NCBI GenBank assembly: GCA_033855775.1
Contig: JAWVFT010000023.1
Span: 62,001 to 126,000, forward strand
DNA from: DASVTR01 sp033855775
GTDB lineage: Bacteria; Acidobacteriota; Blastocatellia; Pyrinomonadales; Pyrinomonadaceae
Length of the DNA stretch: 64,000 bases
Direction: 5' to 3'
A model generated the notes under the pieces. It was not told where the DNA came from. It saw nothing but the letters and a program-made list of their open reading frames with translations, and searched no databases. Below, one piece after another: positions 42,717-50,913 of this stretch. The position numbers were made by a program, and so were the translations under genes. Every line of letters begins with the position of its first letter. Position 1 is the stretch's first letter.

Positions 42717-43193
42717 TTAAGCGGCTGAAGAGGTGTGGTCGTGAATGATGCGCCAGCCCTCTTTGGTGCGTCGGAAGGTGAGCGAGAAGCGACCGTGCGG
42801 CTTATCATTGGCGCGCGTCAGTTGCCAGCGTCCGACGGCGAGCGCGGTGTTGCTGTCGAGGACTTCGATTTCGAGGTCGCTGAAGACGAGTTGGCCCATC
42901 TTCTCGCGCGAGTCGTAGCCTTTCTTGTAGCGGTCGAGCACGGTCTGCCAGCCGCGCGTCAAGGTGTCGCCGGAGACGAACGTCGTCTTGTCCGAGCGCG
43001 CATAACCGGCCATGAAGCCGTCTATGTCGCCGCGATTCCAGGCGGCGGTCTGCGCGTCGAGCACGGCGCGCACGGCGGCCATAATCTTCGCGTCGCGGCT
43101 GCTGACTTTCTGCTGCGCCTGCGCCGGTTGTTTGAGCAAGAGACTGGAAGCCGCCAGCAGGGCGACGGCCAGAGCGACGAGTTTGCGCTGCAT
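42717..43193 (-). CDS. exported SnoaL/DUF4440-like protein
   Basis: A ~158-residue protein with a signal peptide (LVALAVALLAASSLLLKQPA, cleavage near AQA|QQ) and an NTF2-like domain: VLDAQTAAWNRGDIDGFMAG, KTTFVSGDTLTRGWQTVLDR, GRFSLTFRRTKEGWRIIHDH. Function unknown. It is related in domain to the protein at 37134-37841. The ATG at 43193 is preferred over 43202. It is 104 bases upstream of the S9 peptidase on the same strand and may share its transcript. Confidence 0.83.
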   Translation of the reverse strand: MQRKLVALAVALLAASSLLLKQPAQAQQKVSSRDAKIMAAVRAVLDAQTAAWNRGDIDGFMAGYARSDKTTFVSGDTLTRGWQTVLDRYKKGYDSREKMGQLVFSDLEIEVLDSNTALAVGRWQLTRANDKPHGRFSLTFRRTKEGWRIIHDHTSSAA

Positions 43194-43462
43194 CAGAATC
43201 ACCCCGAATTTTCTGTAGAGTCCAAAGAAGAACCGAAACGTGACTATACTTGTATTCGCGGCTTCGCATCAACTCCAAAGGCGTCGCGCTCAAGAGTCGT
43301 GAGGCGTGGCATTTTGCGAATCGCGTCAGCGAACGACGGCAGATTGCCAGAACTTTCGCGCGCGAAGCCGTTAAAAGCTGCCGAAAAGCTTGGCCTTCAT
43401 GTGGCATAATGTTTGTTGAGCAAGCGGGTGGCGCGCGATGCGTCATGAGCGGAAGGAGAAAG

Positions 43463-43996
43463 ATGATGGACAGCAGCGGCAACAACTACATGACGGCGGG
43501 CATCAAGTGCTTCAACTGCGGAGTGGTCAACTGGCCGACGGCGCACGCTTGCATGAGTTGCGCCACGCAACTCGATTACGGGCGCGTCGCCAACGTTTAT
43601 AGCGGCAACGTCGTTCCCGTTCGCAAGAGCTTTTCGCAGAAGGTGGCGCGCTTCTTTGAAATCACGGACTACATCTTGCTGCTCCCGGCGACGCTCGGCT
43701 TTCTCTATTCGCTGATGCTCTTCCCCATTGGGCCGCTCATCATCGGCGGCTGGTACGCATTGGGCTGCCTGCTGCTGCGCGGCTTCCGCCGCCACTCGCG
43801 CGGGCAGATGAGCAGCAGCGACGCCGTGCGGCTGTGGAGCTTCACCTTCGGTTACAACTTGATAGAATTGCTCGTGCTATTAGTCATGACAAACGGCAAG
43901 CTGAGCATCCTCTACGTCTGGCCGATACTCGTCCTACAGCTTTCGGCGCATGCGTTCATCAAAGACGTGCGCGACCCGTACCCGGCCATCAACTGA
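43463..43996 (+). CDS. zinc-ribbon membrane protein of unknown function
   Basis: A 177-residue protein. The N-terminus has a zinc ribbon with two CxxC pairs (KCFNCGVVNWPTAHACMSC), then three or four membrane helices (YILLLPATLGFLYSLMLF, LIIGGWYALGCLLL, FTFGYNLIELLVLLVM, WPILVLQLSAHAF). Cytosolic zinc ribbons ahead of membrane helices are common in uncharacterised membrane proteins. GGAAGGAG precedes ATG 43463. Isolated. Confidence 0.78.
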   Translation: MMDSSGNNYMTAGIKCFNCGVVNWPTAHACMSCATQLDYGRVANVYSGNVVPVRKSFSQKVARFFEITDYILLLPATLGFLYSLMLFPIGPLIIGGWYALGCLLLRGFRRHSRGQMSSSDAVRLWSFTFGYNLIELLVLLVMTNGKLSILYVWPILVLQLSAHAFIKDVRDPYPAIN

Positions 43997-44071
43997 CGCC
44001 GCGCGCGAATTAAAGAGCAGCGCGGATTGAACGGGCGGCAGCGACTAACGAACCGCACGGATTGAAGAGCC

Positions 44072-44791
44072 TCAAGCGGCTGCGCGCTCAGCCAACCAGG
44101 CGCGCGTATCCTCACGCATCGCGGGCGTCATCTCGTGTCCCGCCGGATAATTCTTAACAGTCACATCGCGGGCGCGCTCCTGCAAGCGCGGCAGGTAATC
44201 CTGCACGCGGGCGGGCGTGTAAAACTCGTCCGTCGCGCCGTTGAGGTGCAGCACGGAGGCTGAAGTCTCTTTGTAAAGCGGGCTTGCGTCCCAGTCTCCG
44301 GGTAAGCCGCCGCAGATGCCGACGATGCCGCGCAAGACTTCGGGATGAGTGAAGGCGAAGCGATAGTTGAGGGCGCAGGATTGAGAGAAGCCGAGCAGGA
44401 AGATGCGCGCGGCGTCGGCGATGCCTTCGCGTGTGAGCGTGGCGATTAAATCCAGCAGCGCACGATGATGAAGGCTGATGGATTCGTCCGCTTGAAAGTT
44501 CGTCACCCAACCGAAGCCGAAGCGGAGCGGGCCGCCGGGTTCCAACGGGTCGCGGATGTGTTGATGAAAGCCCTGCAATGAGGCGAGGGCGAAGTGTGCG
44601 GGCGCGACGGCGCGAGCTTCGCGCATCATCTGCCGCTTGTTGGCGCCGTAGCCGTGTAGGGCGACGAGCAGCGGTCGCGGCCCGCTCGCGCCGTCGTCAG
44701 CGGAAGGGACAAGGATGTCGTAGTAGAGCTTGACGGAGGCCGTCAAGCTACGCTCGGACTGTCGAGCGGCGTCCGCGTTTTCGTTTGTCAT
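44072..44791 (-). CDS. carboxylesterase / phospholipase-like alpha/beta hydrolase
   Basis: A 239-residue alpha/beta hydrolase of the phospholipase/carboxylesterase (YpfH-like) type. Oxyanion region LLVALHGYGANKRQM, nucleophile Ser in IFLLGFSQSCALNYRFA, then LHLNGATDEFYTP (Asp) and NYPAGHEMTPAM (His). No signal peptide, so likely cytoplasmic. The start at 44791 gives the usual N-terminus. It follows the helicase gene by 55 bases on the same strand. Confidence 0.85.
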   Translation of the reverse strand: MTNENADAARQSERSLTASVKLYYDILVPSADDGASGPRPLLVALHGYGANKRQMMREARAVAPAHFALASLQGFHQHIRDPLEPGGPLRFGFGWVTNFQADESISLHHRALLDLIATLTREGIADAARIFLLGFSQSCALNYRFAFTHPEVLRGIVGICGGLPGDWDASPLYKETSASVLHLNGATDEFYTPARVQDYLPRLQERARDVTVKNYPAGHEMTPAMREDTRAWLAERAAA

Positions 44792-44846
44792 AAGCAATCG
44801 TCTTCCAGATTCGCTCTCGGCGCGTTGATGTTCGCCGGGAGCGCTG

Positions 44847-46949
44847 TCAATTGATGTAGCCGCGCGGGCCGCCTTCGTCGTCGTCACCGGGGCGGCCTTC
44901 GTCGTCAACGGGCGCGGCTTCGAGCGCGTGTGTTGTTTCTTCTTCGAGCGACCAGATGTCGTAGAGTTCCGGTGGAACTTCGGTGACGAAGCGCGAGGGT
45001 TTCTGGATGACGGTCTGGCGGCTGTAATCAGTAACCATCAAAGGGTAGGTGATGTAAAGCTGTTCGGCGGCGCGCGTGAGGGCAACGTACCAGAGGCGGC
45101 GTTCTTCCTCTTCGCCTTCAGTCTCACGCAGGGAGCGCGGGCTTGGAAACTTGCCGTCGGCGGCCCAGATGATGAAGACCGCGCGCCATTCGAGTCCCTT
45201 CGCTTGATGGACGGAAGTAAGGGTGAGCAACTCGTCTTCGTCCGCGCCCATGACGACATCTTCACCGGCGATTTGTTGAGGCGAGCCGTAACGTTCGGTT
45301 GAGAGCAGGGCGAGTTCGCCAAGGAACTCTTCGGTCGAGTTGTAACGCGCGCTGAAGTGCGCGAGTTGGCGCAGGTCTTCGAGGCGGGCTTCGGCGTTTT
45401 CGTAAGTGGCGGCGAGATGCGCTTCGTAGCCGCGCGCGAGGATAGTCTCAATCTGTCGCGCGGGCGCGTTGCGCATGTCGTCCTGCACAAGAGTTTCGAT
45501 AAGCGCGAGAAAGTCCGTCCAGCCTGCGGCGCTACGGGCGGGGGCGGCTTGAAAGTCTGCGCGGCGGACGAGGGCGAGCGGGTCCGGGGCGTAGGCGAGC
45601 CGTTCCCAGATGCGATTGGCGGTGGCGGGGCCGATGCTTGGGATGAGTCGGAGGACGCGCTTCCAGGCCATCTCGTCGCGCGGGTTGGCGATGATGCGAA
45701 GGTACGAGATAACGTCCTTGATGTGCGCCTGCTCGAAGAAGCGCACGCCGGAGCGGACGCGGTAGGGAATGCCGCGACGCGTCAGTTCAAGCTGTAACTC
45801 CAACGAGTGATAGTGTGAGCGATAAAGGATGGCAACTTCGTCGAGCGGGATGCCTTCGTCTCTTAGCTCAAGGACGCGCGAGGCGATAAAGGCTGCCTGC
45901 TGGTCTGCGTCGCGGGCGGCGACGAGGGCGGGCGGCAAGCCCTTGGAGTCGCGGGCGGCGCGCAGGGTCTTGGGAAACTGCTTGCGGTTCGCGGCGATGG
46001 AGACATTGGCGAGAGCGAGTATCTCAGGCGTTGAGCGGTAGTTGGTTTCGAGACGATAGACGGTGGCTTCCGGGTAGCGTTGGGGAAACTCGTAGATGTT
46101 GGTGAACTCCGCCCCGCGCCATGCGAAGATGCTTTGCGCGTCGTCGCCGACGACCATCACGTTGCGATGCTTGACGGCGAGCAGGTCTATGATTTCGGCT
46201 TGGAGTTTGTTGGTGTCCTGATACTCGTCAACGAGTATGTGCTGAAACTGGTCGCTGTAGAGGGCTGCGATGTCCGGCTTCTCCATCAGCAATCGTTTCC
46301 AGTTGAGCAGCAGGTCATCGTAGTCCATCACGTTGCGCTCGCGCTTGCGCTCCATGTAGGTCACGTCAACGCGCTTGATGCTCGCCGTCAACGGCTCGAA
46401 GTGCGGGTAACGACGCGCCACGACATCTTCAATCGGGCGGTCTGTGTTGTTGGCGAAGCTGATGATGTCCTGAATAATTTCAGCCTTCGGAAAGCGGCGA
46501 GCCTTCGTGTCAATCCCCGCTGCGTCAACGCACGTGTTCACGAAGTCCTTCGAGTCTTCCGCATCGAGGATAGTGTAGTTGGATTCAAAGCCTATGCTCG
46601 CGGCGTGGCGGCGCAGGATGAGATTAGCGATGCGATGAAACGTCCCGCCCCACACGCGCCGCACGTCCGCGCCTCCCGTCAAAAGCTCCACGCGCCGCAA
46701 CATCTCCCGCGCCGCCCGGTTCGTGAACGTCGCCAGCATGATACGCGCCGGAGCAACGCCCTGCTCTATCAAGTAAGCGACGCGATAAGTAATCACACGC
46801 GTCTTTCCCGAACCGGCGCCCGCCACCACCAACGCCGCGCCCGCCGGAGCCAGCGCCACCTTAAACTGTTCCTCGTTCAACTCGGCGCGATACCGCGCCA
46901 GCTTATCCGCCACCGCCGCAGCGGGCCGCTTAATCACATAGCGCTTCAT
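44847..46949 (-). CDS. UvrD/Rep family (SF1A) DNA helicase
   Basis: A ~700-residue 3'-5' DNA helicase. Motifs in order: Q-motif LNEEQFKVA, Walker A VAGAGSGKTRVITYR, GTFHRIANLILRRHA, Walker B ILVDEYQDTNKLQ, VVGDDAQSIFAWRGAEFTNI, YRSTPEILA, SVHQAKGLEWRAVFI and LWYVALTRAAEQLYITYP. It resembles PcrA/UvrD without a long C-terminal extension. Roles: repair or removal of protein-DNA and recombination intermediates. The ATG at 46949 is chosen; an upstream in-frame stretch is made of three 21-base repeats and looks non-coding. Confidence 0.9.
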   Translation of the reverse strand: MKRYVIKRPAAAVADKLARYRAELNEEQFKVALAPAGAALVVAGAGSGKTRVITYRVAYLIEQGVAPARIMLATFTNRAAREMLRRVELLTGGADVRRVWGGTFHRIANLILRRHAASIGFESNYTILDAEDSKDFVNTCVDAAGIDTKARRFPKAEIIQDIISFANNTDRPIEDVVARRYPHFEPLTASIKRVDVTYMERKRERNVMDYDDLLLNWKRLLMEKPDIAALYSDQFQHILVDEYQDTNKLQAEIIDLLAVKHRNVMVVGDDAQSIFAWRGAEFTNIYEFPQRYPEATVYRLETNYRSTPEILALANVSIAANRKQFPKTLRAARDSKGLPPALVAARDADQQAAFIASRVLELRDEGIPLDEVAILYRSHYHSLELQLELTRRGIPYRVRSGVRFFEQAHIKDVISYLRIIANPRDEMAWKRVLRLIPSIGPATANRIWERLAYAPDPLALVRRADFQAAPARSAAGWTDFLALIETLVQDDMRNAPARQIETILARGYEAHLAATYENAEARLEDLRQLAHFSARYNSTEEFLGELALLSTERYGSPQQIAGEDVVMGADEDELLTLTSVHQAKGLEWRAVFIIWAADGKFPSPRSLRETEGEEEERRLWYVALTRAAEQLYITYPLMVTDYSRQTVIQKPSRFVTEVPPELYDIWSLEEETTHALEAAPVDDEGRPGDDDEGGPRGYIN

Positions 46950-47212
46950 AGCATTCCCGCCCGGCTCAACAACATTCCCGCGTGGCCCGACAACATTCTC
47001 GCTCGGCTTATAGCACGTAAACAACCGCCGTGGGAAATTCCCCGCCGCGCTCGCGCAACTGCCCTTCGTCATCGTCTAACGGCTCGTCACAATCTTTTAA
47101 ATGACCTCCGCGCCCATGTAAACGGCAGCCGCGCACAGATAATCGCCCGTTGCTCTCAGATATCCTGCGGGCGCGCTTTATAATCCGTCAACGTCCTCGC
47201 AACAACCCTTTG

Positions 47213-47485
47213 TGACGCCCGCAAACCCGGCTACTGCACGCGAAAAATGGATTCCTGCACGCGAAAAACGGGTTCCTGCGCCCGAAAATCGGCTTTGTCA
47301 TGAACAGAATTGATTACTACACCCACAAAATCGGCCATTGCACGCGCAAAACGGACTATTTCACACACAAAATCAACTGCTGCGCCCGCAAAACGGGTTA
47401 CTGCGCTCGCAAAATGGACTCCTGCACGCAGAAAATGGATTGTTGCACGCGCAAAATCGGTTCCTGCATCCAGACAAGCGAGCGC
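47213..47485. repeat. degenerate 21-bp tandem repeat, about 13 units
   Basis: Thirteen consecutive 21-bp units with a consensus close to TGCACGCGCAAAATCGGNTNC fill 47213-47485. Because 21 is a multiple of three, both strands stay open. The plus strand (ATG 47300 to 47521) reads Cys-rich heptapeptides such as GHCTRKT and GYCARKM. The minus strand (47527 to 47231) reads heptapeptides such as HFLRAGV and RFARAMA. No ribosome site stands out for either. I call it a repeat rather than a gene. Confidence 0.85.
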
Positions 47486-47526
47486 ATCGGCTCTATAAAT
47501 GATTATTACAAAGCGGGTTAAGCGCA

Positions 47527-47579
47527 TTAGTCGAATTACCGACTAAGTTTCGGGCAGAGTCATGAATCGGATTCATGAC
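47527..47579. repeat. two palindromes after the 21-bp repeat
   Basis: TTAGTCG/CGACTAA (47527-47533, 47540-47546) with a six-base loop, and GTCATGAATC/GATTCATGAC (47559-47568, 47570-47579) around one base. Either could be an operator or terminator; the first is followed by GTTTC. The rest of the interval to 47704 shows nothing else. Confidence 0.55.
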
Positions 47580-47704
47580 CGAAAAAGCGGCGCAGTCCGG
47601 CTTCCTGTCGCCCCTGACTATTATGGTCAAAACGGTCTTTAGAAGCAAAGCTCATGGGCATAAGTCTTGTCATAACGTCTGCTGTCTGATTCAAAAGGCG
47701 AGAA

Positions 47705-48178
47705 CTAAGAGGCGGGGTGTTTCTTGCGGCGCTCGTTTCGCTTTTGCCGTCTTTCCTGAGCGGCTTTCATTTGGTCTTTCTCGGATGAGTCAACCCACAT
47801 TATCACGTGACCCTCGGGGCTGACTCTTGCGATAAAAGGTCTTTCTTTGTTCTTTAGAAACCTTGCTATTTGAGGTAGGGCTTTAATGTATGCGCTCCCC
47901 ATTTCTTCGCCTGTCATTTCGCCAGAGACGATTACGAAGGAAGCCACGCCCGCAGTGATTAAGGCCTTGAGTTCTAGTTCATTTGAACGGATTGCCTTAT
48001 CTTTTGTAAGCACAACCCAACCCTTCTCACCGCAAGCGGGTAGCCACTCTACATCATCTGCGTCTTGTTCAAAATTGCCCCTGTGCCGTTCTATGTTGAG
48101 GCCAGCGCTAGTAAGTAGGTTGGCAACGATATTACCCCCAAGTGAACGCTCAACAAAGAAGGTGTATGGCTCAAGCAG
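47705..48178 (-). CDS. PIN-like toxin (DUF5615-type) of a TA pair
   Basis: A PIN-like nuclease-type protein of about 157 residues. The full domain reads from LEPYTFFVERSLGGNIVANL through DADDVEWLPACGEKGWVVLT, KDKAIRSNELELKAL and FVIVSGEMTGEEMG to RPFIARVSPEGHV. Acidic residues (ER, DADD, KDK) fit the metal site of PIN-like toxins. The frame has no ATG, GTG or TTG before the conserved domain: the only plausible start is CTG at 48178, overlapping the antitoxin stop; a GTG at 48013 would delete a third of the domain. Expression probably depends on coupling with the antitoxin. Confidence 0.72.
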   Translation of the reverse strand: MLEPYTFFVERSLGGNIVANLLTSAGLNIERHRGNFEQDADDVEWLPACGEKGWVVLTKDKAIRSNELELKALITAGVASFVIVSGEMTGEEMGSAYIKALPQIARFLKNKERPFIARVSPEGHVIMWVDSSEKDQMKAAQERRQKRNERRKKHPAS

Positions 48179-48938
48179 CTTTGCTAGCGGGGGCTTCGTT
48201 CTCGTACCTGATTGCCTTCTGGATTTGTTCCGGCGCGAGGTTATAGTCTTCTGCTAGGATTTCTATTGAGTCTCCGGCTTGAAAGCGTTCCGCGATAATG
48301 GCAGTTGGGATGCCTGTCCCTACAAGAATGGGCTTGCCAAATGAAATAAGCGGATTTATGACTACTGAACGAGATTGCTGTTCTAGTTTATTAAGTTCTT
48401 GGTCGCTTATTCTTTCAGGTTTCTTAATGAATGGATATAACCGTGTCGGAGTGCCATCAACGCTTCGGTCTATCCGATGAAGGAATGCGCCCATTACATG
48501 CTTCATTACAAGTTGACCTTGGCTAGAGATGTTAAGATAACTATGTAAATGCTCTATAAAGAGGTCAACTCCGTCCGTCTGAAATAACCAATCCGCCAAC
48601 GGATGCATAGATGGCTGCTTCTCTTCAAGAAACTCAAGACCGCTTTTAATTCTTTTGAAAGGCACACCGTATTGTCGGCGCATTCCATCTAAGACGTGTG
48701 CCTCAATCAAATTAACAAAAGACAATGAAGGACGTTCCCGGTCTGGAAGCTTTATGACAGGCTCGACAAAGCGGCGATTACCCTTATCATCAACGCGTGT
48801 GCGACCTCGCACCCAACCACGTAGCGTTTCAAAAGGTATCTTTAAGTAACGCGAGGCTTGTAGAATATTGTAGGCCGGAATCTCCCTAATGTCGCCGCCG
48901 TAGAGCGAGTAAAGTTCCGATTTATTTACGGAAGACAT
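48171..48938 (-). CDS. DUF433 antitoxin with N-terminal MerR-like HTH
   Basis: A 255-residue protein. The N-terminal part looks like a MerR/DUF433-associated HTH (YNILQASRYLKIPFETLRGW), the middle is a linker region of unknown fold, and the C-terminal ~65 residues are a DUF433 domain (PILVGTGIPTAIIAERFQAG, SIEILAEDYNLAPEQIQKAI). DUF433 proteins are regularly encoded with PIN-like toxins and act as antitoxin and autorepressor. The stop overlaps the toxin frame. A palindrome at 49026-49044 overlapping the promoter fits autoregulation. Confidence 0.82.
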   Translation of the reverse strand: MSSVNKSELYSLYGGDIREIPAYNILQASRYLKIPFETLRGWVRGRTRVDDKGNRRFVEPVIKLPDRERPSLSFVNLIEAHVLDGMRRQYGVPFKRIKSGLEFLEEKQPSMHPLADWLFQTDGVDLFIEHLHSYLNISSQGQLVMKHVMGAFLHRIDRSVDGTPTRLYPFIKKPERISDQELNKLEQQSRSVVINPLISFGKPILVGTGIPTAIIAERFQAGDSIEILAEDYNLAPEQIQKAIRYENEAPASKAA

Positions 48939-49014
48939 GAGAAGGTTTCCTTTGATAAACTTCGGGAGTTTACTTCGTCTGTTTTATCGGCTGTGTGGCG
49001 CTTACGCATCCCAT

Positions 49015-49044
49015 AGTATACCTCACTTCAACAGCCTGTTGAAG
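49015..49044 (-). promoter_or_regulatory. TA operon promoter with palindromic operator
   Basis: On the minus strand -10 TATACT (49020-49015). A perfect palindrome CTTCAACAG-C-CTGTTGAAG (49026-49044) spans the expected -35 and spacer; the -35 itself is weak. This is the expected place for antitoxin binding. On the plus strand the palindrome followed by TTTTT could also act as a terminator. Confidence 0.6.
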
Positions 49045-49068
49045 TTTTTAGGAGGAAAAAAGATTTCG

Positions 49069-49350
49069 TCACCGGGCGTATTTTGGTTTGGCGGGCAGCT
49101 TGGCGGGCAAGTCGAGGTCGTCATCAATCAACACGTCTGTCGAAATCCCTGCGAGGCGCGCATAGCGGAGCAACACGGGCAAAGACGGCTCACGCACGTC
49201 GCGTTCATATTTTGAAATGTCATCTCTATTCAGCCTCTTCGTCAGTCCAAGGCGACTAACCATCTCGCTTTGCGAGAGCCCTAAAACTTCTCGAACTTGA
49301 AGCAGCTTTTCGGCAAGGCGCGCAGGCTTCTCGCGTGAAGACCGTCCCAT
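49069..49350 (-). CDS. XRE family HTH regulator, copy 1
   Basis: A 93-residue Xre/Cro-type protein: LAEKLLQVREVLGLSQSEMV, SRLGLTKRLNRDDISKYERD, then a conserved tail IDDDLDLPAKLPAKPK. It is one of three tandem paralogues (with 49472-49744 and 49863-50147). Such proteins are DNA-binding repressors. It lies directly upstream of the TA operon on the same strand. Confidence 0.87.
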   Translation of the reverse strand: MGRSSREKPARLAEKLLQVREVLGLSQSEMVSRLGLTKRLNRDDISKYERDVREPSLPVLLRYARLAGISTDVLIDDDLDLPAKLPAKPKYAR

Positions 49351-49433
49351 TAGGAATGACCTCCCAACGAGACGAGTCTCTTTAACCTGCGCTCAAGGCT
49401 AAATGTCCCTACAATACGCTTGCCCAACTGATA

Positions 49434-49467
49434 CGCCGTGAGTATGAACCTTTCATCTCGCACGGCG
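49434..49467. repeat. hairpin module after XRE copy 2
   Basis: GCCGTGAG and CTCGCACGGC arms flank a short loop. It is a diverged copy of the hairpins at 49828-49858 and 50234-50264 and marks the 3' edge of a duplicated unit. Confidence 0.6.
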
Positions 49468-49471
49468 ATGC

Positions 49472-49744
49472 TCATTTCAGGGAGTGTTTCGGCTTGGCGG
49501 GTAAGTCCGTCTCGTCATCTATCAAAACATCCGTGCTAATGTTTGCCGCTCTCGCATAGCGCAAAAGGATGATGAGCGGCGGCTCCGTGATTCCCAGTTC
49601 ATACTTTGATAGTTGCTTGTAGGAAACAAAGTCTTCAATGTCCAGTCGCCTGAACATCTCAGATTGAGAAAGACCTAAAGCCTCTCGAATACGCAATAGC
49701 TTCTCAGCCAGACGCTCCGGTTGCGGGCGCGCTTTCTGTCCCAT
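49472..49744 (-). CDS. XRE family HTH regulator, copy 2
   Basis: A 90-residue paralogue of the flanking genes: RLAEKLLRIREALGLSQSEM, then SYKQLSKYELGITEPPLIIL, LLRYARAANISTDVLIDDET and the tail PAKPKHSLK. The stop region GCTCATTTCAGGGAGTGTTT at 49470 is repeated at 49861, showing duplication of a unit larger than the coding sequence. Confidence 0.87.
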   Translation of the reverse strand: MGQKARPQPERLAEKLLRIREALGLSQSEMFRRLDIEDFVSYKQLSKYELGITEPPLIILLRYARAANISTDVLIDDETDLPAKPKHSLK

Positions 49745-49827
49745 CAGGCATAGCCTCCTGATGGTTTCAGCACACGCGCCTTGCCTTCACCGCTAATTGG
49801 CGGTAAGATGCGTTCGCTCAAGTTGTC

Positions 49828-49858
49828 CGCCGTGAGAATCCTTTTCTTCTCAACGGCG
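49828..49858. repeat. hairpin module after XRE copy 3
   Basis: CGCCGTGAGAA (49828-49838) pairs with TTCTCAACGGCG (49847-49858) apart from one bulged base. It is near-identical to 50234-50264. Placed just past the stop of XRE copy 3, it could be a processing or termination hairpin for that gene. Confidence 0.65.
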
Positions 49859-49862
49859 ATGC

Positions 49863-50147
49863 TCATTTCAGGGAGTGTTTCGGCTTGGAGGGCAGTTTCG
49901 CGGGCAAGTCCAAATTATCATCGGCCAAAACTTCCAGATGTATCCCTGCCACGCGAGCATATTGCAGGAGCACAACCAGCAACGGCTCGCGCTTTCCTAG
50001 CTCGTACTCTGAAATTCTCTGATACGCAATCAGGTCTTCGACTCCCAACCGCCTGAGCATTTCGGTCTGAGAAAGCCCAAGCGCAAGCCGAATCTGCCGC
50101 AACTTTTCAGCCAGACGTTCCGGCTGGTGGCGTGTTCCTCTACCCAT
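49863..50147 (-). CDS. XRE family HTH regulator, copy 3
   Basis: A 94-residue paralogue: RLAEKLRQIRLALGLSQTEM, LIAYQRISEYELGKREPLLV, and tail LDLPAKLPSKPKHSLK. DNA target differences are likely, because the recognition helix differs among the three copies. All three share strand and spacing; whether they are co-transcribed is unclear because hairpins separate them. Confidence 0.87.
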   Translation of the reverse strand: MGRGTRHQPERLAEKLRQIRLALGLSQTEMLRRLGVEDLIAYQRISEYELGKREPLLVVLLQYARVAGIHLEVLADDNLDLPAKLPSKPKHSLK

Positions 50148-50233
50148 CAGAAGTTGCCCTCCCGACAGGAAAAAGGATTTTTCAGCTTGCTTCTACACTC
50201 AATTAGGCATAGAGTGTGCTCGCTCAATAGTAT

Positions 50234-50264
50234 CGCCGTGAGAATCCTTTTCTTCTCAACGACG
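50234..50264. repeat. orphan hairpin module (possible remnant of a fourth XRE unit)
   Basis: Copy of the 49828-49858 hairpin followed by GATGCTCATT, as after the other XRE stops, but with no XRE gene upstream. It suggests a fourth unit that has been deleted. Confidence 0.55.
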
Positions 50265-50332
50265 ATGCTCATTACTCCACTCCTGGGATTGAGCTACGCA
50301 TAGACCGTTGCCGAGTTGTCAATCTTCAAACC

Positions 50333-50728
50333 ATGCACATGATAACAGAGGATGAACCCTCTTATCACGCCAGAGCCTTATATCGCCGGATGTCTGCCCG
50401 CCCGCATCGCGTCCTCTACGTCGGGCTTGACCTCGCGTTGTTGGAATATCTGAAAGAGAGACTTGACGAGTGTTGGATGGTGCGCGCCCCTGCCGCCTGT
50501 GTCGCGCGTCCCTTCATCGAACATCTTAACTATTCGCTGCTCGTGTTTGATGAAGTGTTAATGGATGGGACGGCGCGGGAGTTAGAGCGTTTCACAAGAG
50601 AGTTGGAGAACAGAAGATGGACGCCGGTTATCATCTTTAAGAAGTCGGATGAGTTTGAATCGCTGGCGAGAAATATCTCAAACAGACTTGGCCGCATGAA
50701 TCGCGCGCGACAACTGACGAGCCGCTAA
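50333..50728 (+). CDS. degenerate response-regulator-like receiver protein
   Basis: A 131-residue protein with a CheY-like alternation: HRVLYVGLDLALLEYLKERL, SLLVFDEVLMDGTARELERF and TPVIIFKKSDEFE. The acidic pair after the first strand is missing (GLD instead of DD), while an Asp in FDEVLMDG and a Lys (FKK) are present. It is probably a phosphorylation-independent or altered receiver. No kinase is nearby. The N-terminal MHMITEDEPSYHA extension precedes the fold. Confidence in family assignment is moderate. Confidence 0.65.
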   Translation: MHMITEDEPSYHARALYRRMSARPHRVLYVGLDLALLEYLKERLDECWMVRAPAACVARPFIEHLNYSLLVFDEVLMDGTARELERFTRELENRRWTPVIIFKKSDEFESLARNISNRLGRMNRARQLTSR

Positions 50729-50913
50729 GTCAAAGCAGGAGACTAGCGAATTTTTTCTTCTCTTTTGCATCGAAGAGAGTATAATCCGGCGCATCAGGCA
50801 GGGCTTGTAATACTCATTGGCCAGCGCGTCAAACTTCATTCGCTGGCTCGTCCTTAACCACGAGGGACACTCAAAAAAGCGCCCTCTCAACTCACATCTC
50901 AGGAGACACACAG

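Noticed and set aside
42805..43485. 226-codon minus-strand frame overlapping the DUF4440-like gene
   Set aside because: It is the alternate frame of a gene with signal peptide and NTF2-like domain.
46080..47183. 367-codon plus-strand frame opposite the UvrD-type helicase
   Set aside because: Antisense to all helicase motifs and without any domain.
47213..47485. CRISPR array
   Set aside because: Units are contiguous 21-mers without unique spacers, and no cas genes are present.
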